From NCBI GenBank assembly GCA_963815285.1, contig CAWFGB010000007.1, positions 124,001 through 188,000 on the forward strand: DNA of 64,000 nt. Direction: 5' to 3'. Position 1 is the first letter of the stretch. Every line of letters begins with the position of its first letter. The notes under the pieces were generated by a model. The model was not told the DNA's origin. It made no database searches and was given only the letters and a program-made list of their open reading frames with translations. Position numbers and translations under genes: made by a program. This DNA is from JACCSI01 sp963815285. Lineage in GTDB: Bacteria; Acidobacteriota; Vicinamibacteria; Vicinamibacterales; UBA2999. Below, piece after piece: positions 27,716-36,886 of this stretch.

Positions 27716-27840
27716 GCGCAGGATGCCGTTGCCATGCATTTGGCTGGCCCCAGCCTCGGCGAGATCGCCGAGCTGGGGATGCGCCCGAGAACACCGTCAA
27801 GCCCTACTTGCATCGCGCCCGGGTCATGGCGAGAGCGCGC
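27716..27840 (+). pseudogene. ECF sigma factor region 4 remnant, frameshifted
   Basis: One frame reads QDAVAMHLAGPSLGEIAELG and the next GDAPENTVKPYLHRARVMARAR. Together they form the helix-turn-helix of sigma region 4.2 (LGEIAELx..ENTVKTYLHRAR). Region 2 is absent. Confidence 0.65.
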
Positions 27841-28086
27841 GGGCGGCACTGGTTCGTGCGGGCATGGCCGTTGAGCCTTCGGTTTCAAAGTAGACATCTC
27901 TCGCACCTCCCGGGCTGGTCGTTCCGTCGGGATCGAGGGCCCAGGTCCAGTCACGCTTGTTGACAACCGTGGAGACCGTCGTCCGCAACACCACAGTGAG
28001 AAACGCTGCGGTTTCACGGAACAGCACCTCGAAGTGACTTGATGCGTCAGGCCAGTCGACTCCTTCGACCTCAGCATCCACAGCGA

Positions 28087-28165
28087 AACGATAAGCGGTA
28101 TTAGAGACCTTCCGGCCGGTCGGGTCAACATAAGGCCCGTTCTCAGACACCCCCACCGAGCCTCA
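28087..28165. repeat. Dispersed repeat, copy B (long, about 79 bp)
   Basis: ACGATAAGCGGTATTAGAGA, then CCTTCCGGCCGGTCGGGTCA, ACATAAGGCCCGTTCTCAGA and a CCCACCGAGCCTCA tail. It shares both ends with copy C. The surrounding 27841-28413 shows no other recognisable gene; the minus-strand open frame there starts inside the repeat. Confidence 0.9.
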
Positions 28166-28413
28166 GTGCGTGAGCTCGGAAGCGGCGTCCGGCGACCACT
28201 GCACGTGCTCGATTCCGTGTCCTTTGAGCCGTATCCTGCTTACTGCCGTCGGATCCTCGATCTCGCTGATAGTTGCTCCGGCTGGCGACGGGCGCGCGTT
28301 GCGCGTAGGAACCTCGGCCCCGCCGTGATTAAGCGCTGGTCTATCAAAGACCCGATGCGTCTGCCCCTTGCGGGTTTCGGCAAAAGTTCTCTGTGGCCCG
28401 AACGTGGGCAGTG

Positions 28414-30876
28414 TCAGCGCACGTATCCCAGACTACGCAAGCGCTGAAGTTCTTCAGCGCTCAACGCCTTGGTGACCTCGGCGTCCGGCTTCACGCGCGC
28501 GGCCGTTGCCATCTGCTTCCAGCCGGCGATGGCCTTGGACAGTCTCGCGATGACCTCCGGGTGATCGGCGGCGACGTTCTTCAGGTTGAGCGGGTCCTGG
28601 TAGTAGTCGAAGAGCTCGAACTCCGGCAGGTCATCCGGTCGCACCCTGTTGTGAATCAACTTCCAGTTGCCGTCGATGATCGACACGGATTCGCGCATCT
28701 GAGACGGTGGCGGATTGTCTGTCGTCGGCACCCGTTCGGAGATCGCGGGGCGAGGCGTCCAGCCCGGCCACCCGCCCGGGCCCGCGGAGGCCTCTGCCGA
28801 CAGAAACGGCAGGAGCGACTGGCCCTGTATGCCCTCGGGATGCGCGATGCCGGTCAGATCCAGCATCGTCGGCATGATGTCAATCATCTGGACCAGGTCG
28901 TCAATCGCGCGACCGGCAGGCACGCGCGCCGGCCACCTGAGGATAAGCGGAATGTTGGTGAGCTCGCCGTACACGCTCTGGCCGTGCCAGAAGCGACCAT
29001 GATCCAGGAACTCGGTGCCGTGGTCGCTCGTCACGACCACGAGCGTTCGCTCATCCAGGCCCATCCGGTGAAGCTGCTCGAAGAGTCGTCCCAGCTCAGC
29101 GTCCATGGCGCGGATCGATCCGTCGTACCAATCCAGCTCCTGTCGTACGTACTCCTCGGGATCCAACTTCACTTTCTCCAACTCGGTACGGTTCGGGAAA
29201 CCGACCTGGCGCATGAAGGGATCTTCGACCACCTTCATCACGGTTTGCACGCGCTGACGATGGGCTTCCATGCGCGCGGGATCGGACCACTTCGTGTTGT
29301 AGGGGGCATACGGTTCATACGGCGAGTGCGGATCGAAGATGTGGAGATACGCGAAGAACGGCACTTCACGATGACGCTCGATCCAGGCGAGCAGTCGATC
29401 GACGTACTCTCGGCCGGTCTTTGCCGAAAGCGGTGTGCCAGCTCCAGGCAGCGAGGCACTTTCGTGAAGTTCCTCGAAGCCCTGGTGCAGGTTGGTGTAT
29501 TGCCCGGTGAACGGCACCGAGGACAGCGACAACGTGGCGTAGCCCGCGCTCCGGTACGCCTCCGCCATGGTCGTGGCCGACGAAGGCAGCCGATCGATTT
29601 GGCGGGCAACGCCATGTGTCGTCGGATAGAGACCGGTGAGAATCGACGGGCTCGACACCTTGGTCCAGCTCGCGTTCGCGATGGCGTGGTTGAAGACCGC
29701 ACCTTCCTTGGCCATGCGTGCCAGGAATGGGGCGGTCTCACGTGAATGCCCGTACACATTCAAGTGATCCCGGCGCAGCGTGTCGGCCTGCACGATGATG
29801 ACACCGTGGGGCGGCGTTCCGTCGCCCGTGGCGGCGGGTCGGGCCGTCTGTGGCCGGACGCCGAGCGCGCGAATCACGGGCGCCCCCCAGAAGCCCAGCG
29901 CCCCTGGAATCTCCGAGCGAAGTTCGAACGACAACGTGACGGATTGACCGGCCAATCGAGAGAGATCGATGGGATAGGGATCCCACCGATTCGGGCGGGT
30001 CACGGTGTAGTCGACTTCGATAGCCGAGGCCGCATCCGTCGTGCCTTGCGGTTGGGCGCTCACACGGAACGTCACGGGCCCGTCTTCGGCGGTGCCCACG
30101 GCCAGGTCCAGCCATGGACGGTCCGGCAATTGCACATCGAGACGAATCGTTTCCGGCGCATGGGCCACCAGCGACTCGCGATAGATGTCACGAAGGCCAT
30201 GCCATCCCACGCCTGCCGGAATCGAGGCGAGGTGCTCGCGACGACTCACGAGACGAATCGATTCGATGGCAAACGAGGCGCCGGAGGCATCCGTGGGTCG
30301 AACCACCACATGGCGAACGCGCGACAACGCGATGGGCGCGAGTGGAGTCAGCGTGTAGGTCTGAACCTCGTCGCCCGCCTGAAGCGGCGACTGCAGGGGC
30401 CAGGTTCCCTGGCCCGCCGTCGCGCGCAGGGCGTCGAGGTTCAACGTGGCGGCCGCGCTCGTCTGAACCGCGAGGTTCGCGCCCCCGGAGGCGCGCATGC
30501 GGATCTCGACCGAGTGCAGCATGTCCGGCGCGTCGAGCCCTGTCGTTCGTTCGAGGTGAATGAGGGGGACGTCGGTCGTCGAACGGCCAGACAATTGACC
30601 GGACTGCACCGCCAGCCCGGCGACACCAGGTCCGGCCTGCCAGCCGTGCGTCGCCGTCAGCTTGGCGGGGACAGACGCGGCCGGCAATCCGTCGAACCGC
30701 CACTCGGTCCGAGTCGGTACCGACGCCGGGGCGGCTGCACCCGCCACCTGATTCGGGTCGAACAGATCGACCAGGCGAATCGCGTTGGGCAGCGCATCGG
30801 CGCTGTCGGATCCCGAACACGAAACACTCGCCACCGCGACGATCGTCAAGAGCCACCAACGAGCGTTCAACCTCAC
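28414..30876 (-). CDS. Sulfatase-family lipoprotein (alkaline phosphatase superfamily)
   Basis: An 820-residue lipoprotein (MRLNARWWLLTIVAVASVSC). The N-terminal third is beta-rich, with carbohydrate-binding-like sandwiches (about residues 30-340). The sulfatase domain begins at HGVIIVQADTLRRDHLNVYG (metal Asp), has the nucleophile region KVSSPSILTG, LVVVTSDHGTEFLDHG (metal Asp-His) and ends with a degradation-signal-like RSLGYVR. The usual C/S-x-P-S-R formylglycine motif reads S-S-P-S-I, so formylglycine conversion is doubtful and the enzyme may cleave phosphodiesters rather than sulfate esters. It is the last gene of a minus-strand cluster. Confidence 0.88.
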   Translation of the reverse strand: MRLNARWWLLTIVAVASVSCSGSDSADALPNAIRLVDLFDPNQVAGAAAPASVPTRTEWRFDGLPAASVPAKLTATHGWQAGPGVAGLAVQSGQLSGRSTTDVPLIHLERTTGLDAPDMLHSVEIRMRASGGANLAVQTSAAATLNLDALRATAGQGTWPLQSPLQAGDEVQTYTLTPLAPIALSRVRHVVVRPTDASGASFAIESIRLVSRREHLASIPAGVGWHGLRDIYRESLVAHAPETIRLDVQLPDRPWLDLAVGTAEDGPVTFRVSAQPQGTTDAASAIEVDYTVTRPNRWDPYPIDLSRLAGQSVTLSFELRSEIPGALGFWGAPVIRALGVRPQTARPAATGDGTPPHGVIIVQADTLRRDHLNVYGHSRETAPFLARMAKEGAVFNHAIANASWTKVSSPSILTGLYPTTHGVARQIDRLPSSATTMAEAYRSAGYATLSLSSVPFTGQYTNLHQGFEELHESASLPGAGTPLSAKTGREYVDRLLAWIERHREVPFFAYLHIFDPHSPYEPYAPYNTKWSDPARMEAHRQRVQTVMKVVEDPFMRQVGFPNRTELEKVKLDPEEYVRQELDWYDGSIRAMDAELGRLFEQLHRMGLDERTLVVVTSDHGTEFLDHGRFWHGQSVYGELTNIPLILRWPARVPAGRAIDDLVQMIDIMPTMLDLTGIAHPEGIQGQSLLPFLSAEASAGPGGWPGWTPRPAISERVPTTDNPPPSQMRESVSIIDGNWKLIHNRVRPDDLPEFELFDYYQDPLNLKNVAADHPEVIARLSKAIAGWKQMATAARVKPDAEVTKALSAEELQRLRSLGYVR

Positions 30877-30943
30877 GAGACCTCCTCACCGGTTAATGCG
30901 CGGGCGGCGCGAGCTTCGGCGGGACAAGCCCGCCCTACTCACG

Positions 30944-31768
30944 CTAAATGACCACCCCAAACCGCTTCTTCAGCGCGAACGCAAACACAACGGACAACAG
31001 GAAGAACGCAATCATCCAATGCGTCTCCCAACCCAGCAGGTTCACTGCCCGTTCGGGATATGACACGTAGATGGCCTTAATCGGCACGTCCGAGTCGATC
31101 GGTGCCTCGGCCGGATACAGCAGCTGATTGACCACGCCGCTCTCGAGCCGTTCCGGCGTCCGCCACCCGACCCGATCCGACACACGGAACTGCTTGGTGA
31201 CTGCGCGGCCACCGAGTGACACCGACAACTGATAGTCACCCGCCTGATCCGCCGCCACGCGCCAGGCCGCTTCGCGCAGTGACGGGATCCAGACCATCGG
31301 AGTTTCGACGCGCACACCCGCTGGCGCCTCGAGCGCGAGCGCAGGGACAGCGGGTGAAGCGCCCTCCTTCAGCACTACCTTCACCACTGCGCTCTCGTCT
31401 GGGCGGAGGCCGTCATAGCCGTAGTAGAACTGCAGCTGGGCGATGACGAGCACCAGCGGGACGATCATCCACACCATAGGCGCCAGTGACAGCCGAATGT
31501 AGGTCAGGTTGTGGCGCAGGATGTCGGCCTGCGCACGAAACATCGCCCGAAGGTCGTCGTTGAACAAACGAATCTCGAAGATGCCCGCCTGAATCTTGCG
31601 TTTGACGGCCGCAATCGCCTCCTGGTTCGAGGTCGCGCGGAACACCATGAGCATGCCAATCGCCGCCGCGAGCGACACCACACTCAACCCGACGATTGGA
31701 GGCAGCGACTGGAATGGGAACAGCATGGCGCCGACCATGGCCCCCATCGCGGAGTTCAGCCAGGTCAT
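30944..31768 (-). CDS. Three-helix membrane protein with Oxa1/EMC3-like layout
   Basis: A 274-residue protein of unrecognised family. The layout is a first hydrophobic helix (LPPIVGLSVVSLAAAIGMLM), then a charged cytoplasmic helical hairpin (EAIAAVKRKIQAGIFEIRLF, LRAMFRAQADILRHNLTYI), a second helix preceded by LAPM (VWMIVPLVLVIAQLQFYYG), an extracytoplasmic beta domain of about 110 residues, and a last helix at the C-terminus. The hairpin followed by L.PM and a membrane helix recalls DUF106/EMC3 and YidC insertases, but this is a visual resemblance only. It starts one base after the stop of the upstream 64-residue gene, indicating translational coupling. Confidence 0.7.
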   Translation of the reverse strand: MTWLNSAMGAMVGAMLFPFQSLPPIVGLSVVSLAAAIGMLMVFRATSNQEAIAAVKRKIQAGIFEIRLFNDDLRAMFRAQADILRHNLTYIRLSLAPMVWMIVPLVLVIAQLQFYYGYDGLRPDESAVVKVVLKEGASPAVPALALEAPAGVRVETPMVWIPSLREAAWRVAADQAGDYQLSVSLGGRAVTKQFRVSDRVGWRTPERLESGVVNQLLYPAEAPIDSDVPIKAIYVSYPERAVNLLGWETHWMIAFFLLSVVFAFALKKRFGVVI

Positions 31769-31769
31769 G

Positions 31770-31964
31770 TCAGGAGATGTAGCCGAGCCCCTTCAGGCGC
31801 TTCTTGATTTCTTCCTCCGAATCCGCCTCGTCGAGCTGCTTGATCTCCTTCTCCAACGCATGGGTGATGAACTCTTCAACCGACGAGTAGCCCGCGATAT
31901 CCGCATAGCGCTTCACGCGCGCCACTAGCGCCCGGTCGAGTTTGACTTTTGCCGACCCGAACAT
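31770..31964 (-). CDS. Small helical protein (ribbon-helix-helix-like)
   Basis: A 64-residue protein: MFGSAKVKLDRALVARVKRY begins with a basic strand (KVKLDRAL), followed by helices (YSSVEEFITHALEKEIKQL) and an acidic tail. Strand-helix-helix order and size match ribbon-helix-helix DNA binders, and the GGATAT-free leader AGGAGGACAC sits just upstream. It is embedded between a membrane protein and two phosphodiesterase genes, so it could be a local regulator or a structural partner. The C-terminal GLGYIS resembles the GYVR tail of the sulfatase. Confidence 0.75.
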   Translation of the reverse strand: MFGSAKVKLDRALVARVKRYADIAGYSSVEEFITHALEKEIKQLDEADSEEEIKKRLKGLGYIS

Positions 31965-32014
31965 ATGTGTGTCCTCCTCTCACCACCCGAGCCGCAGCGA
32001 GACGCGGCCGCCTT

Positions 32015-33991
32015 TTACCGTGGCGCACGCGGAAACTCCTCAACGCCAAATTCCGCCAGGACCGCCGCCGCCAGCGTTTGCAGCGTCGGGGCGGCTTTTC
32101 GAAGCGGCCGGTTCGACAGCAGGACGCCGGGGACCGCCTCGTGATCCATGCAGTGGTCACCGCTCCAGGCATCACTGTTATCGACGATCACGTCGTGTGG
32201 AATGCCGCCCAATGCTGACTCGTCCGACCCGCGCGTGCCTTTCGTATACCCCACGACAAGGTCGGGCGCCCGATCGAAATACCCGGCATCTGTGTAGACG
32301 TCATCTCGCCGGTAGACCTTGGTGATAGCCCGCTCGCCGGTCGCGGGGTCGATCGTCTGGAGCAGTTTCTCGCGAATCTCGTTCATCACCCGCTCACGGT
32401 CGGCCGGCGCCACTGCCCCGTTGACTTCACGCCCCTGCAGGTTGATGTACAGCCCGTTCAGGCCGATGCCATACGCATGTGTCCGCGACCAGTCCACATT
32501 GCCGAAAAACCCGGGGTCGTCCTCGCGCGAGGGGTTAGCCAACGTCAAGAAGCCCTCTTCCTTGAGCCAGGTATTCAGATGAAACGAACGGCGCCACGAC
32601 GTGAACCCGTGGTCCGACAGAACGATGAGCGTGTCCTCGGCCCCGAGCGAATCCAGCGTCTGACCGACAATGCGATCGAGGCCGACGTAGAGCTCGTCAA
32701 CGACCTCTCGATAGTTCGCATCAGCCGCGGCGTCGTACGCCGGATGACCGGCGTCACGCGCCCGCCACATCATGTGCGCGATTTGATCGACGTTGCCGAA
32801 GTAGTAGAACAGCAGTCCGCCGGTGAACCCGTCGAGCACGTATCGGTACTGACGCCGGTTCTCTTCCCCGGCCAGGCGCGCCTGCGCCAGGAACTCGTCG
32901 CGCGTGAAGACGCCCTCCCTGAGCCCCTTGGTGTCCTCGGGCATGCCTTGCGTGTAGAAGCGCCCCGTGGCGGCGGCGAGTTCCGCTGCGTAGTCGTCCG
33001 GCGCCGATACCGGCATCGCCGGCGCCAGCGGATCCAGATTGATGGGCGTCACATAGACTTCGATGTCCGGGATGATTCGCTTCAGGTAGAAGCGGGACAT
33101 CCCGCGAACACTCTGCATCGGCACGCGCAGATCGAAATCGACCGGCACCCAGTCGCTCCACTCGCCGACGGCGAGGATCCGTTCCTCGTCGCCCACGACG
33201 AACTTGGCGGCGCCGCGTTCGGCATCAACATAGATCGTGAACTCGGCCGTGATTTTCTCCGGCACCGTACGGAACGGGTTGTCAGGTCCATACAACGAGG
33301 CGCGCACGACGCCGGCTTGGACGGTCACCGGGTAGACGGTGCCACCCGACAGCGTTCGCCCGCCGAAGGCGAACGGCTCCGACGTGTAGAACGAGAATGT
33401 GCCATAGGTACCGAGCAGATCCGGTGTCCCCATGCCGCTCAGCTCGCGCGTGGCGGTACCCGACGGCGGGAAGTTGGCCGGCATCCGCACGATAGTCGTC
33501 TCGATACCGCGCTCCTCGAGCAGCTCCCAGAACGGCTGGCCCTGACGCAGCAGCTGCACCGAACCGCCCGACAGCGGGATTTGCCAATCCCCAATCGGCA
33601 GCGTGCGGCTCGACCCTTCGGTCTTCGACGTCGATAGATACGGCACCATCGTCGTCGGATCACGGTGGATGAAGTCGAAGATGCCGTGTCCGCCCGGGTC
33701 GAGACCTGTGATGAACGTCGACCAGGCCACCGGGCTCTGCGGCGGAATCGAGGTGCCCAGCGGTGAGAATCCGCCAGACGCCGCCAACTTGGCGAAATTC
33801 GGCAGTCGCCCCATGTCGATCAGCGATTTGGTCAGGTCGTAATCCAGGCCGTCGAAGCCCAGGACGATGACGCGCTTGCCGTTGGCGGCGCGGCTGCACC
33901 CAAGCGGCAAGACCAGGGCACAGATGCACACGATGAGCAAGAGCCGACCAGCACCTCTGGCGCACGGTTTTCCTGGACGTCTTCGATTCAC
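32015..33991 (-). CDS. Alkaline phosphatase/type I phosphodiesterase superfamily lipoprotein
   Basis: A GTG at 33991 overlaps the upstream stop as GTGA and gives a 658-residue protein with a lipoprotein signal (LLLIVCICALVLPLGC). Domain landmarks: RVIVLGFDGLDYDL (first metal Asp), SIPPQSPVAWSTFITG (nucleophile Ser/Thr region), FYYFGNVDQIAHMMW (Asp and His ligands), VLSDHGFTSWRR, and GDHCMDHEAVPGVLL. This is the nucleotide pyrophosphatase/phosphodiesterase fold. It is a clear paralogue of the upstream gene in the same order of motifs. The substrate, a lipid-linked or glycan phosphodiester perhaps, is inferred from its membrane anchoring only. Confidence 0.88.
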   Translation of the reverse strand: MNRRRPGKPCARGAGRLLLIVCICALVLPLGCSRAANGKRVIVLGFDGLDYDLTKSLIDMGRLPNFAKLAASGGFSPLGTSIPPQSPVAWSTFITGLDPGGHGIFDFIHRDPTTMVPYLSTSKTEGSSRTLPIGDWQIPLSGGSVQLLRQGQPFWELLEERGIETTIVRMPANFPPSGTATRELSGMGTPDLLGTYGTFSFYTSEPFAFGGRTLSGGTVYPVTVQAGVVRASLYGPDNPFRTVPEKITAEFTIYVDAERGAAKFVVGDEERILAVGEWSDWVPVDFDLRVPMQSVRGMSRFYLKRIIPDIEVYVTPINLDPLAPAMPVSAPDDYAAELAAATGRFYTQGMPEDTKGLREGVFTRDEFLAQARLAGEENRRQYRYVLDGFTGGLLFYYFGNVDQIAHMMWRARDAGHPAYDAAADANYREVVDELYVGLDRIVGQTLDSLGAEDTLIVLSDHGFTSWRRSFHLNTWLKEEGFLTLANPSREDDPGFFGNVDWSRTHAYGIGLNGLYINLQGREVNGAVAPADRERVMNEIREKLLQTIDPATGERAITKVYRRDDVYTDAGYFDRAPDLVVGYTKGTRGSDESALGGIPHDVIVDNSDAWSGDHCMDHEAVPGVLLSNRPLRKAAPTLQTLAAAVLAEFGVEEFPRAPR

Positions 33992-36114
33992 GCTGGTGCT
34001 CCCGCCTCGCGCGGCACGCCTGGCGCCCTCATCAGCACTTTGCCTTCCATGTAGGGCGGCGGTTGTACCCCGAACAAGTGCAGCGCGGTTGGGGCGATGT
34101 CGATGAGAGCGGGGTCGGTCGCATCGATCGGGCGGTTGCAGAACAGCACGCCTGGGACCTGTCGCGGATCGATGCAGTGATCGCCGCTCCACGCTTTGAG
34201 GTTGTCTTCGAAGACGGGCCCCGAGACGACGCCCGTGGCGCAGTCCCAGGAGGTTCGATAACCAGGACTGTAGCCAATGAGCAGGTCGGGCGCGTTGTCG
34301 AGGTACGGTCCCGAATACAACGATGCGGTGACGAACGCTTCCGTGATGCCTGTGACACCCAAGTGCTCGTCCTGCAACCCAGTGAGCCGGCCGGCGAGCT
34401 CTTTGCGCAGTGCCGTCGCCTGTCCAGGCTCGACGATGCCCTCGCCTTCACGTCCGCGGATGTTGAGGAAGAGCCCGGTCAATCCCAGCGCATACGCGCG
34501 CGTCTTCGACCAGTCCACATCGCGCAGCCATTCCGCCGATCCGTCCTTCCCAGGCTTGAGTGTGAGGTACCCGTTGGCGTGCAGCCAGGCGTTCAGGTTG
34601 ATCCCGCGGCGGAACGAGTTGAACCCGTGATCCGACAGGACCATCAGCACGTCGCCTTCCTCCAGACGCGCCATCACGCGTCCGACCAGTTCGTCGTTGT
34701 GACGGTAGAGCCGTTCAATCGCGTCGCGATGCTCGGCGGTCTCGCGACCGCGCCCCGCCGGATGCGTGGGGTCGAGATAGCGCCAAAACATGTGTTGAAT
34801 CCGATCCGTCGCGTCGAACACGCAGACGAGGCTGCCCCGGCGCAGCTTGTCGAGTCCCGCAAAGAACATGCGTTCGCGTTCGGCGTCGATGTCATAGGTC
34901 TGCTTCAGGAACGTGCCATCGTCGATCACGCCTTCGTTGAGCGCCCATGTGTCTTCGGCCAGTCCAAGCGTGGAGTACGACCCCACCGATTTGGCCAGAT
35001 ACGATGCGTAGTAGCCCGGATGCGAAATGGGCATGGCCGGTTTTTCGGGATCGAGGTTGATGGGGGTGACGTAGAGCGATACGTGCTCTCCCATTTCGGT
35101 CACGGCCATCCGGCAAACGCCGCTCACCTTCACGAAGGGCGCTGCGGGGAACGTCAGGGTGATCCAGTCGCTGAGTTTTCCGACGTCGAGCACATGCGAC
35201 TGCCCACTGACGTCCACACGAGCTGTCCCATGGCGCTCACCGGGCTGAATCTTGAGAGGGACGGTCAGCGTGGGCTCGCCGGCCCTCAGGCTGTTGGGCG
35301 GACCTTGGAGATTGGCCTCGAAGCCGTGGCCGTTCTTGCGGAGGTCGATACGCGCGCCGCCTTCCTTGAACCGGCCGCTGGCGGGCCTTGTCGTCAGCAG
35401 GGTGAAGGTGCCCTGTGTGCCGAGCAGGTCGGGCACGCACATCGCGCTCAGCTCCGCGCCGTAGAACTTGTCTGGAGGAAACGTGATGGGAACTCTGAGC
35501 ACCGTGCTCCAAATGAAGTGATCGCCGAGAATCGACCAAAACGGCCGCGACTTACGCAGCAGGCGAATCTCGGGGCGCTGGAGTGGGATACGGAATCGTC
35601 CCAGCTTGAGCACCCGATCGACCCGGCCGATGTAGGTCGAGGACAGCACGGGAAGATAGGTGCGTCGATCGCGGTCCAGGAAGTCGAAGATGTTGTGTTT
35701 GGCGGGCTGCACACCGGTGCTGAACGTCGACCACGCCACCGGCGATATCGACGGGAACGTCGTCTTCAGGCGCTCGTAGCAGCCCATGGCCGCCAGCTTC
35801 GTGAAGTTGGGCAACTTGCCTTCGTGCATGAAGCGGTCGGTGAGGTTGGGATCCTGGCCGTCGAGGCCCACCACGATCAGGCGTCGAATCAGCGGTTTGC
35901 CGCTGCGGGGGCGTGTGATCATCCGAATCGCCAGCCGGAATGGCCACACCAGCAGCGAGAGGAACGCGGCGACGATCGTCGTAAAAGCGACCAGAAACGA
36001 CGAAAGCAGGGCGAAACCGGCGCCGGGGCCGACGTACGCGTCAACCGGCGACGCCGTGGCCAACAGGAGGAGTGCCGCGACCAGACCCCGTGACGCAAGA
36101 ACGGTTTGGATCAA
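33988..36114 (-). CDS. Membrane-anchored alkaline phosphatase/type I phosphodiesterase superfamily protein
   Basis: A 708-residue protein with a signal sequence (MIQTVLASRGLVAALLLLAT) and a further membrane segment (FALLSSFLVAFTTIVAAFLSLLVWPF). The catalytic domain shows LIVVGLDGQDPNLTDRF, TFPSISPVAWSTFSTG, VCVFDATDRIQHMFWRY, LMVLSDHGFNSFRRG and GDHCIDPRQVPGVLF, a full two-metal set. Paralogous to the next gene, with which it is translationally coupled. It is probably the first gene of a five-gene operon reaching 28414. It may remodel phosphodiester-linked groups on the outer face of the inner membrane. Confidence 0.88.
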   Translation of the reverse strand: MIQTVLASRGLVAALLLLATASPVDAYVGPGAGFALLSSFLVAFTTIVAAFLSLLVWPFRLAIRMITRPRSGKPLIRRLIVVGLDGQDPNLTDRFMHEGKLPNFTKLAAMGCYERLKTTFPSISPVAWSTFSTGVQPAKHNIFDFLDRDRRTYLPVLSSTYIGRVDRVLKLGRFRIPLQRPEIRLLRKSRPFWSILGDHFIWSTVLRVPITFPPDKFYGAELSAMCVPDLLGTQGTFTLLTTRPASGRFKEGGARIDLRKNGHGFEANLQGPPNSLRAGEPTLTVPLKIQPGERHGTARVDVSGQSHVLDVGKLSDWITLTFPAAPFVKVSGVCRMAVTEMGEHVSLYVTPINLDPEKPAMPISHPGYYASYLAKSVGSYSTLGLAEDTWALNEGVIDDGTFLKQTYDIDAERERMFFAGLDKLRRGSLVCVFDATDRIQHMFWRYLDPTHPAGRGRETAEHRDAIERLYRHNDELVGRVMARLEEGDVLMVLSDHGFNSFRRGINLNAWLHANGYLTLKPGKDGSAEWLRDVDWSKTRAYALGLTGLFLNIRGREGEGIVEPGQATALRKELAGRLTGLQDEHLGVTGITEAFVTASLYSGPYLDNAPDLLIGYSPGYRTSWDCATGVVSGPVFEDNLKAWSGDHCIDPRQVPGVLFCNRPIDATDPALIDIAPTALHLFGVQPPPYMEGKVLMRAPGVPREAGAPA

Positions 36115-36232
36115 GAGTTGGTCCTTCTTTGGGCCTGGAGGACAATCACGTTATCCTGTCCAGGGGCTCTAGCTCCGCCGTCATGGTATAGCAAGCGGGA
36201 CCATTCTCAGCAAAGCTGAAAGACTGAAGCCG

Positions 36233-36844
36233 ATGCTGCGCCGGACGATTCGTCGCATTGCCTATGGACGCCCTGTCATCGTCGTCTCGGGCCTGCCCCG
36301 ATCGGGCACGTCGATGATGATGAGGATGCTGGAGGCGGGAGGCATCCCGGTGTGGTTGGATGGGGTCCGCGGCGCCGACGAGCAGAACCCGAAAGGCTAC
36401 TACGAGCTCGAACGCGTGAAGGAGCTCGATAAACGCGTGGACAAGGCGTGGGTTCGCGAGGGCCGCGGTCGCGCGGTGAAAGTGATTTCGTCCCTACTGG
36501 AGCACCTGCCGGCGACCAACAACTATCAGGTCGTCTTCATGCACCGGGACCTGCAGGAGGTCCTGGCCTCGCAGACCAAGATGCTGGCGGATCGCGGTGA
36601 AGATCGAGGAACCGCTGACGAAACCTTGCACAAGCACTACGAACAGCATCTTCGGCGGGTCAAGGAGTTCGTGTCCAACGAGCCCTGGTTCTCATCGATC
36701 GACGTCCACTACACCGACGTGCTGAACGACGCGCACAAGGTCTCGGCGCATCTCAACCGATTCCTTGGACGCAAACTCCACCTCCCTCGGATGCGAGAGG
36801 TTGTCGACGGACAGCTTTACCGTAATCGACGCCCGTCGCGATAA
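36233..36844 (+). CDS. Sulfotransferase-family protein
   Basis: A 203-residue cytoplasmic protein. The 5'-phosphosulfate loop is VSGLPRSGTSMMMRMLEAGG, and the 3'-phosphate region is FMHRDLQEVLASQ. The protein is shorter than most sulfotransferases (250-300), lacking part of the C-terminal cap. PAPS-dependent sulfation of an unknown acceptor is the family role. It is divergent from the phosphodiesterase cluster, which ends with a sulfatase-like protein, so a joint role in surface-glycan decoration is possible. Confidence 0.82.
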   Translation: MLRRTIRRIAYGRPVIVVSGLPRSGTSMMMRMLEAGGIPVWLDGVRGADEQNPKGYYELERVKELDKRVDKAWVREGRGRAVKVISSLLEHLPATNNYQVVFMHRDLQEVLASQTKMLADRGEDRGTADETLHKHYEQHLRRVKEFVSNEPWFSSIDVHYTDVLNDAHKVSAHLNRFLGRKLHLPRMREVVDGQLYRNRRPSR

Positions 36845-36886
36845 CGCGCCCGGCTGCGAGGTGAGTTTGTCATCGACAAAGGATCC

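Noticed and set aside
27824..28156. 110-codon minus-strand frame starting MGVSENGPYVDPTGRKVSNT
   Set aside because: The first 20 codons are the reverse complement of the dispersed repeat; the rest shows no family. Probably not a gene.
34063..36093. 676-codon plus-strand open frame opposite the phosphodiesterase gene
   Set aside because: Arg/Val/Glu-rich shadow of a well-conserved minus-strand enzyme; no family motifs or leader. The same applies to 7078-9210 and 28393-29745.
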